Shown here piece by piece: positions 34,515 through 43,019 of a DNA stretch of 64,000 bases. The notes below the pieces were generated by a model that saw only the letters and a program-made list of their open reading frames with translations, ran no database searches and was not told where the DNA came from. The translations under genes and the position numbers were made by a program. Origin of the DNA: an uncultured Candidatus Melainabacteria bacterium (GTDB taxonomy: Bacteria > Cyanobacteriota > Vampirovibrionia > Gastranaerophilales > Gastranaerophilaceae); assembly GCA_934693235.1 (NCBI GenBank), contig CAKUUY010000004.1, forward strand, positions 1 to 64,000, in the 5' to 3' direction. Positions within the stretch are counted from its first letter, which is position 1; each line of letters begins with the position of its first letter.

Positions 34515-35063
34515 ATGAAGTACGTCCAACCAATACGAGATACAAGAAAAATTGAAGAAATAAAATCTATTCTTAAAGAAAACGGAACTAGAGATTTACT
34601 TTTGTTTTGCATGGGGATAAATACAGGATTAAGAATCTCCGACCTATTAAAATTGAGAATTGCAGATGTAAAAAATAAAATTCATATTGAAATCAAAGAA
34701 CAAAAAACAGGTAAAGTTAAGAGATTCCCAATATTTGGGAATTTGCAAGTAATGTTAGATGACTACGTTAGAAACAAACCATTATCCGATTACTTATTCA
34801 AAAGTAGAAATGGAGAGAATAAGCCTATTACAAGGGTTATGGCTTATTTGATTATAAATAGAGCTTGCCGTAAGTGCGGAATTACCGATAATATCGGAAC
34901 TCATACATTAAGAAAGACATTCGGATATCATCATTACCAAAATTTTCATGACGTGGCAATTCTTCAATATCTGCTGAACCATTCCAGTCCATCTATTACT
35001 TTGAGGTATATAGGAATTACAGAGGATAACGTTGAAGAAACTTTGCAAAGGTTTGAATTGTAG
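34515..35063 (+). CDS. FimB/FimE-sized tyrosine recombinase, first copy
   Basis: This 182-residue protein consists only of the tyrosine-recombinase catalytic domain, without the N-terminal arm or core-binding domains of phage integrases. FimB, FimE and related invertases have this form. Catalytic residues are present: Arg in GINTGLRISDLLKL, Lys in KEQKTGKVKRFP, HxxR in GTHTLRKTFGYHHY, His in LNHSSPSITLRY and the Tyr in RYIGI. It is 120 bp upstream of a clear paralogue and 0.7 kb from the invertible promoter, which is its probable substrate. Confidence 0.92.
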   Translation: MKYVQPIRDTRKIEEIKSILKENGTRDLLLFCMGINTGLRISDLLKLRIADVKNKIHIEIKEQKTGKVKRFPIFGNLQVMLDDYVRNKPLSDYLFKSRNGENKPITRVMAYLIINRACRKCGITDNIGTHTLRKTFGYHHYQNFHDVAILQYLLNHSSPSITLRYIGITEDNVEETLQRFEL

Positions 35064-35152
35064 TAAATACATCACCCCAAAGAGTTTTATTGGTTAAGCT
35101 CCGACCTCAATACTTTGTTTTAAGCATAGCATTATATTTTATATTAAATAAT

Positions 35153-35177
35153 GCACAAATTAAAACAAAATGATGAG
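35153..35177 (+). repeat. Degenerate recombinase-site-like sequence
   Basis: GCACAAATTAAAACAAAATGATG resembles the 23-bp inverted repeat of the switch (sharing the ACAAAATGATG half and most of the A/T part) in the same orientation as the left arm. It lies just before the second recombinase gene. Confidence 0.4.
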
Positions 35178-35185
35178 GAACTTAA

Positions 35186-35731
35186 ATGAAAAGTATAGTT
35201 GAACCTATAAGGGATAAGAAAAAGATTAAAGCGGTAGAAGAATATCTTGGAAAACATAATAAGAGAAATCAAGTAATTTTTATTTTTGGAATAAATACAG
35301 GTTTGCGAATTTCAGATATCTTGGCTTTGGATGTTGGAGATGTAAGAGGAAAAACACATATTGAAATTAGAGAGAAAAAGACATCAAAGTTTAAAAAATT
35401 TCCGATTAATTCAAAACTAAAAATTATATTAAAAGATTTTATTTCGGGACGAGAAGATTCAGAACCTTTATTCATGAGTAATAGATACAATCGTTTAGAT
35501 AGGTCTCAAGTATATAGAATGTTAAATAACGCATGTAGAAGTATTGGATTAGATATTAATGTTGGAACTCATACTATGAGGAAAAGTTTTGGTTTTCACC
35601 ATTATCAACAGAATCATGATGTTGCGATGTTGCAAACTATTTTTAATCATTCATCTCCATCAATAACAATGCGATATATTGGAATTAACCAAGACGAGAT
35701 AGATAAAAGCTATCTAAACTTCATTCTATAA
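35186..35731 (+). CDS. FimB/FimE-sized tyrosine recombinase, second copy
   Basis: This 181-residue paralogue of the preceding gene shares the framework (VEPIRDKKKIKAVEEYL, GINTGLRISDILALDVGDVR). Catalytic residues are complete: Arg in GLRISD, Lys in REKKTSKFKKFP, HxxR in GTHTMRKSFGFHHY, His in FNHSSPSITMRY and Tyr in RYIGIN. It ends 24 bp before the left inverted repeat. Two adjacent minimal recombinases beside an invertible promoter mirror the fimB-fimE-fimS order, where one enzyme is biased in direction. ATGAGGAAC supplies the ribosome-binding site. Confidence 0.92.
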   Translation: MKSIVEPIRDKKKIKAVEEYLGKHNKRNQVIFIFGINTGLRISDILALDVGDVRGKTHIEIREKKTSKFKKFPINSKLKIILKDFISGREDSEPLFMSNRYNRLDRSQVYRMLNNACRSIGLDINVGTHTMRKSFGFHHYQQNHDVAMLQTIFNHSSPSITMRYIGINQDEIDKSYLNFIL

Positions 35732-35755
35732 CTATTTTGCACCATAAACGCATTA

Positions 35756-35778
35756 CACCAAAATAAACAAAATGATGC
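35756..35778 (+). repeat. Left inverted repeat of the invertible segment
   Basis: The 23-bp arm starts CACCAAAATAAACAAAATGA and ends TGC. It is the exact reverse complement of 35922-35944. It is the predicted left crossover site for the adjacent tyrosine recombinases. Confidence 0.9.
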
Positions 35779-35921
35779 CTACTTCCTAACATGTACTTAT
35801 TATATAGGTTTTTTACGGCTTCGTCAATAGAAAACTTTAATACTTTTGGTGTATTTATTACAAATTATTAAATAAAATCATTTCCTAAAACCCTTTATAT
35901 CACTTGTTGAAAGCAAGAAAT
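35779..35921. promoter_or_regulatory. 143-bp invertible promoter segment (phase switch, OFF orientation)
   Basis: The segment lies between perfect 23-bp inverted repeats, immediately after two FimB/FimE-like genes and immediately before an autotransporter operon. It contains one near-consensus promoter, on the minus strand (35799-35827). I find no good rightward promoter in the assembled orientation. After inversion the -35/-10 would fall at about 35873-35878 and 35896-35901, reading through the right repeat into 35965-40331. The assembled state is therefore predicted OFF for the operon. Confidence 0.85.
35799..35827 (-). promoter_or_regulatory. Sigma-70 promoter inside the invertible segment
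   Basis: On the minus strand, TTGACG (35827-35822), a 17-bp spacer and TATAAT (35804-35799) make it the best sigma-70 match I noticed in the window. It currently fires leftward, antisense to the end of the second recombinase gene. Confidence 0.85.
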
Positions 35922-35944
35922 GCATCATTTTGTTTATTTTGGTG
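35922..35944 (-). repeat. Right inverted repeat of the invertible segment
   Basis: GCATCATTTTGTTTATTTTG followed by GTG is the exact reverse complement of the left arm. It is followed by CATTAAGAGAGGCGG, which carries the ribosome-binding site of the first operon gene. Confidence 0.9.
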
Positions 35945-35964
35945 CATTAAGAGAGGCGGTTATT

Positions 35965-36225
35965 ATGCAAGAAGAATTAAAAGCAAAAATTAAAGCAACA
36001 ATTAAATCTTTAGAAACGGAGTATGGCATTAATTTAGAATTAGAATTTCCAATAGATTCTACTAAAAAGGTGTTTGCTATTGCAGGAAATAAAAAAGAAA
36101 TGGAAAAGCTAAGCAACAAATTTCTATTTTTATTTAAAGGCTTTGAAATTAAGCATAATTGTGAATTTTGGTTGTCTTTTGATGAATCAAATGCAATATT
36201 AATGCATATATATGAATATAAGTAG
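35965..36225 (+). CDS. Small hypothetical protein, first gene of the switched operon
   Basis: This is an 86-residue cytosolic protein of unknown function (MQEELKAKIKATIKSLETEY; then GINLELEFPIDSTKKVFAIA). It has two helices and a small beta part. The frame extends upstream into the right inverted repeat, but GAGAGGCGG places the start at 35965. It is followed 11 bp later by the next gene. As the first gene after the switch it would be produced only in the ON state, and it might regulate the switch or the autotransporter. Confidence 0.7.
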   Translation: MQEELKAKIKATIKSLETEYGINLELEFPIDSTKKVFAIAGNKKEMEKLSNKFLFLFKGFEIKHNCEFWLSFDESNAILMHIYEYK

Positions 36226-36236
36226 AGGCTAAGATT

Positions 36237-36710
36237 ATGATTAGTGCGATTAAATATTTTTTAGATATTGGAGTTGACATTATTATAATAGTTACTTTTG
36301 TATTTAGTTGGCGAACTCTTTATTATATATTAGATGCTCCTACTAGGAAACTTTACATTGAAAATTGCTTAAAAGTTCAAAAAGTGTTGGATAAAATCCC
36401 TAGTAGTGCAGTAATTGATATTAAAGATGTAAATGAGTTAGCTATTGCAAGTCAGGATGCCGAGTTATACTTAAACGAAGAAATACAAAAATTAACAAGA
36501 AATATATGGAATGTTGCTAGTGAATATTACTCTTTAATTGAAGAAAATAAAACTCTTGTGGAACATAAAAATGGAGAAAGAGTTGCCGAATTAATAACAA
36601 CATTAAGTAATTATAAAAAAGATTTGGTTTTATATTACAGAAAACAAATGGTTTTTGAGTGCTCTCATTGGATTAAAAAGTTTTTACCGAAACAGAAAAG
36701 GAAAATATAA
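36237..36710 (+). CDS. Membrane-anchored hypothetical protein of the switched operon
   Basis: This 157-residue protein has one N-terminal membrane helix (FLDIGVDIIIIVTFVFSWRT, about 8-27) and a helical cytosolic or periplasmic domain. The Cys-containing basic C-terminus is HWIKKFLPKQKRKI. AGAGGCT precedes the ATG. The stop codon directly abuts the autotransporter ATG, so cotranslation is expected. Function is unknown. A role in export or assembly of the autotransporter is possible from position only. Confidence 0.75.
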   Translation: MISAIKYFLDIGVDIIIIVTFVFSWRTLYYILDAPTRKLYIENCLKVQKVLDKIPSSAVIDIKDVNELAIASQDAELYLNEEIQKLTRNIWNVASEYYSLIEENKTLVEHKNGERVAELITTLSNYKKDLVLYYRKQMVFECSHWIKKFLPKQKRKI

Positions 36711-39700
36711 ATGAAAAAACATATTATACCATTAGCTTTAATCTTATCTTGTATAGCCTTTGGCAATATTTCGTTGGCTGTTGATGTTTCTACCTCGCAA
36801 GATTTATATAACGCTTTGGGAAATGCCAATGGAGATAATGTCATAAATTTATTAAATGATATTAATATTGAAACAAACAAAGACATTTTTGTTAAGCCAA
36901 AGAATTTTATTTTAAATGGAAATAATTATGGTTTCACTGGAGCTGATTTAAATTTTAAAAACTATGAAAGTTCGCAAGATTTAACTTTTAATAATATTGG
37001 GAAATTAAATGAAAATAATGATATTGCAAGTGCAATAGCTTCAATTGTACTTGGTAGTGGTTGCAATTTATCTATAACCAATTCTGTTATTAAAAATATT
37101 GAAACAGAAGGTGGAAATACTGTCATAAATGATAGTACAATTGTTAGTTTTACGAATCGTTCAGTATATAGGACTCCAACAGCATCATTCAACAATGTTA
37201 TGTTTATAAATTCTGATACTATTAAAAAGGGGAATATTATTAAGAATTCAGGCATAATAAATGGGGAGATAAATGGTCTTTTTTTTAATCATAAACCAAG
37301 TTCCGAAGCTTCATATACAGATGTTTCCTCTGCTGTCATTTATAATAGAGGAACTATTGAAAAAATAAAAGGAACATTTGTAAATAATGATATAGACAAA
37401 GCATCTGGAGGACGTGCGAAATATGGCAGTGCAATAAATAATGAGCATATTATAAAAAATGTAGTTGCAGATTTTATTGAAAATAAAAATACAGCAGTTT
37501 TTAATGTTGGAACAATTAATTTTGAAAATTCTTCTTTTTTGAAAAATGAAGGAGGAGCTATATATACCCAACAAGATTTATCTATATTAGCAAATGCAAA
37601 ACAAAGTAAATTTTCTGGTAACTATATTACAAAATCAGCTAACGAGAAAGAATCACAAGCTATATTTGTAAAGTCAACATCTGCCAATTTAAATCTTAAG
37701 GCTGTAAATAATGGAGCTATTATTTTTGACGATAAGATATCTGGAACAGAAGGTTATAAGCTAAATGTAAGTGGGGATAGCTTATCTAATGTATATTTAA
37801 ATAATGACATTGAGAATGCAAGAGTTAATATTGACGATACTAATTTACATATAGGCTCTACTACTTTTGCTAATCCAAATACTGAAACTAACGTAAACAG
37901 TGGTACAATTCACTTAGCAGATGGAGTTGCAAAAGATTATAATATTAATAAATTAACATCATCAAGTAATGCAAATTATACTATTGATATTGACAATTCA
38001 GATAAACTTGCTCCAATACCAGATAAAATAATTACTGGAGATGGTTCAAACGGGGTTATTACAATTTCTGACATTAACCTAACAAATGATACTAATGAAT
38101 TTAATTCACAAGTATTAGTTGCAAAAGACAATAATATTCAATTAGGTTTGTCAAATGCTGTTAAAGAAAAATTCAACAAATCTGAAACAGAAAAACTTGT
38201 TACCAGTGATAATATAGTGGCTACTGTAAAATGGAATGATAAATTTAAAACTTATGAACAAGATAAAATAACTAAAACAACATTGGGACTTTCTACAACT
38301 AATACACAAAATGATAGTATTAAATTTACATCAAACGTTTCTTATGGAGAAAAAACAGAAACAGGTACTGTTGGGGATACACTAACTTTGGTTAACCAAT
38401 ATTCAACATCTGAAGATAGAAACTTTAATTTTGACACATCTTCAGATGTTTATGATGTTACTTCGGATTTAGGTACAACATCAAAGGGGACAATTAACGT
38501 CAATGGTGTAGCCAATAATGGTGAGCGGTCAACTATTAATGGGAACAATCATTCTTTGTTTAAGTTAGATAATGCAACTAATCTTAATGTGAATAATGTT
38601 AAAATTACTGGAGCAAACAGTGTTGTAACTGGTACAAATAAAAATTCTATTGTAAATCTTAATAATGTGAATATTTCTAATAACCAAACAGGGATTAAAA
38701 CAGCTGGTTCAATAAGTATTAAAGGAAATTCTATTATTGAAAATAACGGAGATGGCATAGCTGTTACATCTGCGGATTCAGTTATTACACTTGATGCTAC
38801 AGATGCAACAATTTCTTTGAGAGATAAATTAACAGGAATTGCAGGTTCAAAACTAAAAATAAATAATGGTATTGTTAACTTTGAACAAAAAGTTTCTGCG
38901 CTTGATGTAATGATGGAAAATTCTACTGCAAATTTAAATGCGGATAATTTGTTTGACGGAAATAATATGACTGTTAATAGTGCATCAAATCTTAATTTAG
39001 CAAACAATGCTGTAGGAGTTATGCAATTAAACAATTTTACATTGAAAGACAATTTAAACCTTGCTGTAGATGTTGATTTGGCTAACAAAACAATGGATAG
39101 AATTGTTGCAAGTAATTACGATTTGGGGTCAAATCTTGTAAATGTAAATCAGATGAATTTATTAACAAGTACTGATAGAACAGTAACTTCCATTTTATTT
39201 GCAGATAGTGGACTAAAAGACAATGTAACAACATCTATTTCAGAAGTTGCATATTCTCCAATATGGAAATACGGAGTAAATTACAATAAAGAAAATGGTA
39301 ATTTTATATTTACAAGAGTTGGTGGTGATAACCCAACTCCAGCATCATATAACCCTGCAGTAATGGTATCACCTGTAGCCGCACAAGTTGGTGGATATTT
39401 AGGTATGTTGGATACTTATAACAACGCATTTACTAATATGGATATTAGAATGTTGCAACCATCTTCTGTTCGTGTAGCCGAAAAGATGGCAAATAGATAT
39501 GCAATAACAGAACCAAAAGGTGTAGAATTTGTAAATACAGAAAGGTCATCGGGTGGAACTTGGGTTCGACCATTTACATCTTATGATAGTGTTGGGTTAA
39601 AACAAGGACCGAAAGTTCATAGTACTTCTTATGGGTCTTTCTTTGGTGGTGATACCGGTATTCATGAGTTAGGAAATGGCTTTGATGGAGTGCTTAGTGC

Positions 39701-40331
39701 TCATATTTCTTATTTAGGAAGTCATCAATCATTTAATGGCAATAGTATTTACCAAAATGGTGGTAACATAGGACTAACAGGAACATTATATAAAGGAAAT
39801 TTCTTTACAGGTTTGTCTGCTGTAACAGGTGCAAGTGTTGCAGATGCTAGTACTATGTATGGCACTGAAACTTTCCCTGTATTTACAACAGGTGTAGCAA
39901 GCAAAACTGGTTATAATGTTGAATTTAAAGATGGAAGATTTATTCTTCAACCTAGCTTGTTATTAAGTTATACTTACGTAAATACATTTAACTATACAAA
40001 TGCAGCAGATGTAAAAATTGCAGGAGATGGATTGCATGCTGTACAAATTAATCCAAATGTACGATTTATAGCAAATACTAAAAATGGTTGGCAACCGTAT
40101 TTAACATTCGGTATTAATTGGAATATAATGAATGATTCTCAATATATGGCAAATGCGACAGCTTTACCAGAATTAAGTGTAAAACCATACTTCCAATATG
40201 GTTTAGGTATTCAAAAACTATTTGGGGATAATGTTACAGGCTATGCTCAAATTGTATTGCGAAATGGCGGTAGAAACGGTATAGCCGCAAATGCCGGGTT
40301 TAAATATATGTTTGGAAAAGAAACTTTGTAA
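36711..40331 (+). CDS. Autotransporter surface protein under the invertible promoter
   Basis: This is a 1,206-residue type V secreted protein. A signal peptide (IIPLALILSCIAFGNISLA) is followed by a passenger rich in Asn, Ser, Thr and Ile. Its short repeats (NFENSSFLKNEGGAIYT, ISGTEGYKLNVSGDSLSN) predict a beta-helix. A linker (SEVAYSPIWKYGVNYNKENG) leads into a C-terminal barrel of about 270 residues beginning GGTWVRPFTSYDSVGL. The barrel and linker are clearly paralogous to those of the gene ending at 57626. It is the last gene of an operon behind the invertible promoter, so it is the likely phase-varied surface product. A terminator hairpin follows. Confidence 0.93.
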   Translation: MKKHIIPLALILSCIAFGNISLAVDVSTSQDLYNALGNANGDNVINLLNDINIETNKDIFVKPKNFILNGNNYGFTGADLNFKNYESSQDLTFNNIGKLNENNDIASAIASIVLGSGCNLSITNSVIKNIETEGGNTVINDSTIVSFTNRSVYRTPTASFNNVMFINSDTIKKGNIIKNSGIINGEINGLFFNHKPSSEASYTDVSSAVIYNRGTIEKIKGTFVNNDIDKASGGRAKYGSAINNEHIIKNVVADFIENKNTAVFNVGTINFENSSFLKNEGGAIYTQQDLSILANAKQSKFSGNYITKSANEKESQAIFVKSTSANLNLKAVNNGAIIFDDKISGTEGYKLNVSGDSLSNVYLNNDIENARVNIDDTNLHIGSTTFANPNTETNVNSGTIHLADGVAKDYNINKLTSSSNANYTIDIDNSDKLAPIPDKIITGDGSNGVITISDINLTNDTNEFNSQVLVAKDNNIQLGLSNAVKEKFNKSETEKLVTSDNIVATVKWNDKFKTYEQDKITKTTLGLSTTNTQNDSIKFTSNVSYGEKTETGTVGDTLTLVNQYSTSEDRNFNFDTSSDVYDVTSDLGTTSKGTINVNGVANNGERSTINGNNHSLFKLDNATNLNVNNVKITGANSVVTGTNKNSIVNLNNVNISNNQTGIKTAGSISIKGNSIIENNGDGIAVTSADSVITLDATDATISLRDKLTGIAGSKLKINNGIVNFEQKVSALDVMMENSTANLNADNLFDGNNMTVNSASNLNLANNAVGVMQLNNFTLKDNLNLAVDVDLANKTMDRIVASNYDLGSNLVNVNQMNLLTSTDRTVTSILFADSGLKDNVTTSISEVAYSPIWKYGVNYNKENGNFIFTRVGGDNPTPASYNPAVMVSPVAAQVGGYLGMLDTYNNAFTNMDIRMLQPSSVRVAEKMANRYAITEPKGVEFVNTERSSGGTWVRPFTSYDSVGLKQGPKVHSTSYGSFFGGDTGIHELGNGFDGVLSAHISYLGSHQSFNGNSIYQNGGNIGLTGTLYKGNFFTGLSAVTGASVADASTMYGTETFPVFTTGVASKTGYNVEFKDGRFILQPSLLLSYTYVNTFNYTNAADVKIAGDGLHAVQINPNVRFIANTKNGWQPYLTFGINWNIMNDSQYMANATALPELSVKPYFQYGLGIQKLFGDNVTGYAQIVLRNGGRNGIAANAGFKYMFGKETL

Positions 40332-40346
40332 AATTTTATTCACCAT

Positions 40347-40372
40347 AAGCCAGAGTAATCTGGCTTTATTTT
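40347..40372 (+). terminator. Terminator of the autotransporter operon
   Basis: AAGCCAGA and TCTGGCTT form an 8-bp stem with a 4-base loop, followed by TATTTTTTATTT, 16 bases after the stop codon. Confidence 0.85.
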
Positions 40373-40386
40373 TTATTTAGGATGTT

Positions 40387-40411
40387 CCAAAACGAAATAA
40401 TTTCGTTTTGG
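40387..40411. repeat. Perfect 25-bp palindrome
   Basis: CCAAAACGAAAT and its mirror flank a central A. It lies between the autotransporter terminator and the next gene. It could be a second hairpin terminator or a protein-binding site. No second copy was seen. Confidence 0.6.
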
Positions 40412-40512
40412 GATTTTGTACTGAAAATTTTAAAAATTAAATTTATTCAAATCTCATTAATTTAATATTCTATTTAAATTCTATTTTGAGGAATAAATGG
40501 AGAATAAAACAA

Positions 40513-40686
40513 ATGAAAAAGAATAAAACATTTACTCTGAATGTCGAAACACTACAACTTTTGAAAAAACTAGAAACAGAAAATAGTATAAATTTATCGG
40601 CATTCACAGACAAATTACTCAACAAAGAAGCAACAAAATTATTGACAATTACGCCAAAAGGAGAAACTCAAAATGACCGAATTTAA
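40513..40686 (+). CDS. Small ribbon-helix-helix-like protein
   Basis: This is a 57-residue protein. KTFTLNVETLQLLKKLETEN followed by SINLSAFTDKLLNKEATKLL fits a beta strand plus two helices, as in MetJ/Arc-type DNA-binding proteins. I chose the ATG at 40513 (GGAG ten bases upstream). The longer frame opens with a TTG at 40486. It overlaps the next gene by 14 bases and probably regulates the element's replication or maintenance genes. Confidence 0.65.
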   Translation: MKKNKTFTLNVETLQLLKKLETENSINLSAFTDKLLNKEATKLLTITPKGETQNDRI

Positions 40687-41146
40687 TTTTTTTATCGAAG
40701 CATTTAACAAAAAATTACAAGAACACAACAAAAAACAATCTTCAATCCCAACAACACAAAAAGTAAAAGAAATGCTCAAACCATTCAAAAATTTTAAAGT
40801 AGATAGCTTATTACTGAAATCTGTAAATGAAGATATTGAGACGTATTTAAGATGCCACAACCTTAGTGCTATGTGGGATTCATACAGAAAATATCTTCTA
40901 AACATTCACAAAAATTATAATTTGGCAGATGATATTAGCTGTACTCAAGAAAAAGTACAACACACTTATAAATATTACTTGCATACGACAGTTGAGGGTT
41001 TAAAACACCTAACAATGCTTTATGACAGTTGGGGTGCGAAGTACTTCCCAGAGAATATGCACTTTTATGAATTTTGGTTTTTATTAGAAAAACTGGAAAC
41101 TCACTTATATACGAAGTACAAATTAAACGCAAGTAAAGTGAAATAA
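40673..41146 (+). CDS. Hypothetical helical protein of the mobile element
   Basis: This 157-residue, mostly helical protein is not recognised. It is Lys-rich at the N-terminus (FNKKLQEHNKKQSS), with a central conserved-looking stretch LRCHNLSAMWDSYRKYLLNI and an aromatic-rich C-terminal half (HFYEFWFLLEKLETHLYTKY). AAAGGAG precedes the ATG within the preceding gene. It is probably cotranslated with the small regulator before it and followed by the DUF3987-like gene. Confidence 0.65.
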   Translation: MTEFNFFIEAFNKKLQEHNKKQSSIPTTQKVKEMLKPFKNFKVDSLLLKSVNEDIETYLRCHNLSAMWDSYRKYLLNIHKNYNLADDISCTQEKVQHTYKYYLHTTVEGLKHLTMLYDSWGAKYFPENMHFYEFWFLLEKLETHLYTKYKLNASKVK

Positions 41147-41151
41147 AAATG

Positions 41152-41170
41152 GTGGGGGATTATCCCCCAC
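41152..41170. terminator. GC-rich hairpin between element genes
   Basis: GTGGGGGAT and ATCCCCCAC form a near-perfect palindrome just after the stop codon at 41146. There is no T run downstream, so it is a weak terminator or stabilising hairpin at most. Confidence 0.5.
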
Positions 41171-41226
41171 CCACATTTTGCAAGTATTACCTATATTACA
41201 AAATTATGAAAGGATTTATATTAACT

Positions 41227-42801
41227 ATGATAGAATTTAATTTTGACAAGCTTTTAAAAAATTGCCAAAAGTGTAAAAATATAACTGAAATAGATAGAGA
41301 AACTCTTTTAAACGCTCTTTATGAACCGAAAGAGGGTGGTTTTATTTCTATCATAAAAACTCTATCTAAAAATATCCCAGTAGAAAAAGTTGTAAAGTAC
41401 TTTTTGAGGATGGAAGATATAACTAATATTGACTTTGAGAAAATAAAAAATAATATGGAAACATTTCCTTTTTATACATGCCGGTATTCTGATGACACAA
41501 GACAATGTAATTTTTCGGAATGCATTTTTTATAATTTAATTCAAGACTGTACCACGCTCGCATATAAAGATGGTTCAAAATCTAAGGATGAAGATTATCC
41601 GGTAGAAAATTTTCCAAAACTGATACAAGCATACATTACACAATTATCCGACGCTATGGTTGCTCCGCCACAATATATTGGAACAGCCCTATTAGCTTTG
41701 TTCTCGACACTATGTAGTCGTTTTGCTTGTTTAGAGGCTACTCCGACATGGAAAATTCCATTAAATGGCTATTATTTAATCGTAGAAGATGTTTCAACGA
41801 AAAAATCACCGACAATAAACACTGTATTAGAATTACTTAATAACCATGTTGCAAAAGATGACCGTATAATAGCTAATGACAGCACAATTGAGGCATTGGA
41901 ACAATTATTGGCAAAACATAAAAGTATATTGCTATATGCAGACGAAGCAGGAGTTATGGAAACTCTCGGTGGCTATACTAGAACAAATCAAGCTAGTACA
42001 TCCAAGTTACTCTCTCTTTATACCTGTAAACCATATAGTGTAGATAGAAAAGGGCAGGAAAGTGTAAATATTGAAGCACCTAAACTCTCGATTCTTGCCG
42101 GAATCCAACCATCAATCCTAACAAAATCTCAAAACTTAATGCGAACAGGAATGTTGCAAAGATTTATTATTGCTTACGCAAAACGGTCAAATAAATACAA
42201 TGGCTTTTCTTTGCAGAAAGTTGAAACTAAGATTTTGCAAGATATGTCAAATTTAGTGATTTCTCTTTATGAAGAAAGTCAAGAAAATAATAATGTTATT
42301 CTTCGGTTATCAAATGAAGCATTGAAGTCATTAGAGTTTTTTCAAAACGAAGTATTAGCAAACGAAATGGATAACACTACAAATCCGGCATTACAGGACT
42401 ATTATGGGAAATACAAAGAACATATTTTAAAAATTGCCGGAATATTTCATCTTATAAAAAAATATACAGAGGATGAAAAAGGTAACGAGATAAGCAAAGA
42501 AACATTTGACATGGCGTTAGGTGTTGCCTCGTACCACGAAAATGTCTCTAGAGAACTTTATGAAGAATTAGACTTGGATAAACCTATAGATGTTGAAAAA
42601 GGATATAAAGAGCTTATGAAGAAATGCCAAACAAATATCTTTACTCCAACCTACTTGAATTCAGGCGGAATAGGTGGATGCGATGCTCGTAAAAGAGAGT
42701 ATACAAACAGTTTCATAGACCGATTATTAGAACAAAACAGGTGTATAGAACTATTTAATCATGGTGGTAAGGGTAGAAAATTCTTACTCATAAGGGAATA
42801 A
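41227..42801 (+). CDS. DUF3987-like mobile-element protein (primase/helicase associated)
   Basis: This 524-residue protein resembles the DUF3987/YfjI group found with replication genes of phages and integrative elements. It has VENFPKLIQAYITQLSDAMV, the core LNGYYLIVEDVSTKKSPTIN (where a Walker-A-like loop is expected but is degenerate), SILLYADEAGVMETLGGYTR and LSILAGIQPSILTKSQ. An N-terminal Cys group (CRYSDDTRQCNFSECIF) may bind metal. I chose the ATG at 41227 after GAAAGGATT. The longer frame has no site. The likely role is element DNA replication, by analogy. Confidence 0.75.
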   Translation: MIEFNFDKLLKNCQKCKNITEIDRETLLNALYEPKEGGFISIIKTLSKNIPVEKVVKYFLRMEDITNIDFEKIKNNMETFPFYTCRYSDDTRQCNFSECIFYNLIQDCTTLAYKDGSKSKDEDYPVENFPKLIQAYITQLSDAMVAPPQYIGTALLALFSTLCSRFACLEATPTWKIPLNGYYLIVEDVSTKKSPTINTVLELLNNHVAKDDRIIANDSTIEALEQLLAKHKSILLYADEAGVMETLGGYTRTNQASTSKLLSLYTCKPYSVDRKGQESVNIEAPKLSILAGIQPSILTKSQNLMRTGMLQRFIIAYAKRSNKYNGFSLQKVETKILQDMSNLVISLYEESQENNNVILRLSNEALKSLEFFQNEVLANEMDNTTNPALQDYYGKYKEHILKIAGIFHLIKKYTEDEKGNEISKETFDMALGVASYHENVSRELYEELDLDKPIDVEKGYKELMKKCQTNIFTPTYLNSGGIGGCDARKREYTNSFIDRLLEQNRCIELFNHGGKGRKFLLIRE

Positions 42802-43019
42802 ATAACAAAAACTACAAAAAAAACATAAATAGCAAGGATATTTAAAAGGAAGACTAAAAGATATTACGAAGAGGAAGAAGTTGACTTCTAAAAGAGTTCT
42901 AGGAATATTTATTCCTTTATTCTATAAAGGTTATTCTTTCTCTTTTTTCTTTAATAAACCTTGATTTAGTGTATTTTTGTATTTTGGTAAATTTTTACAA
43001 ATTAGATGATAAAAATAAG

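Noticed and set aside
38549..39088. 179-codon minus-strand frame
   Set aside because: It is the antisense shadow of the autotransporter passenger, with hydrophobic low-complexity composition created by Asn/Ile/Thr codons.
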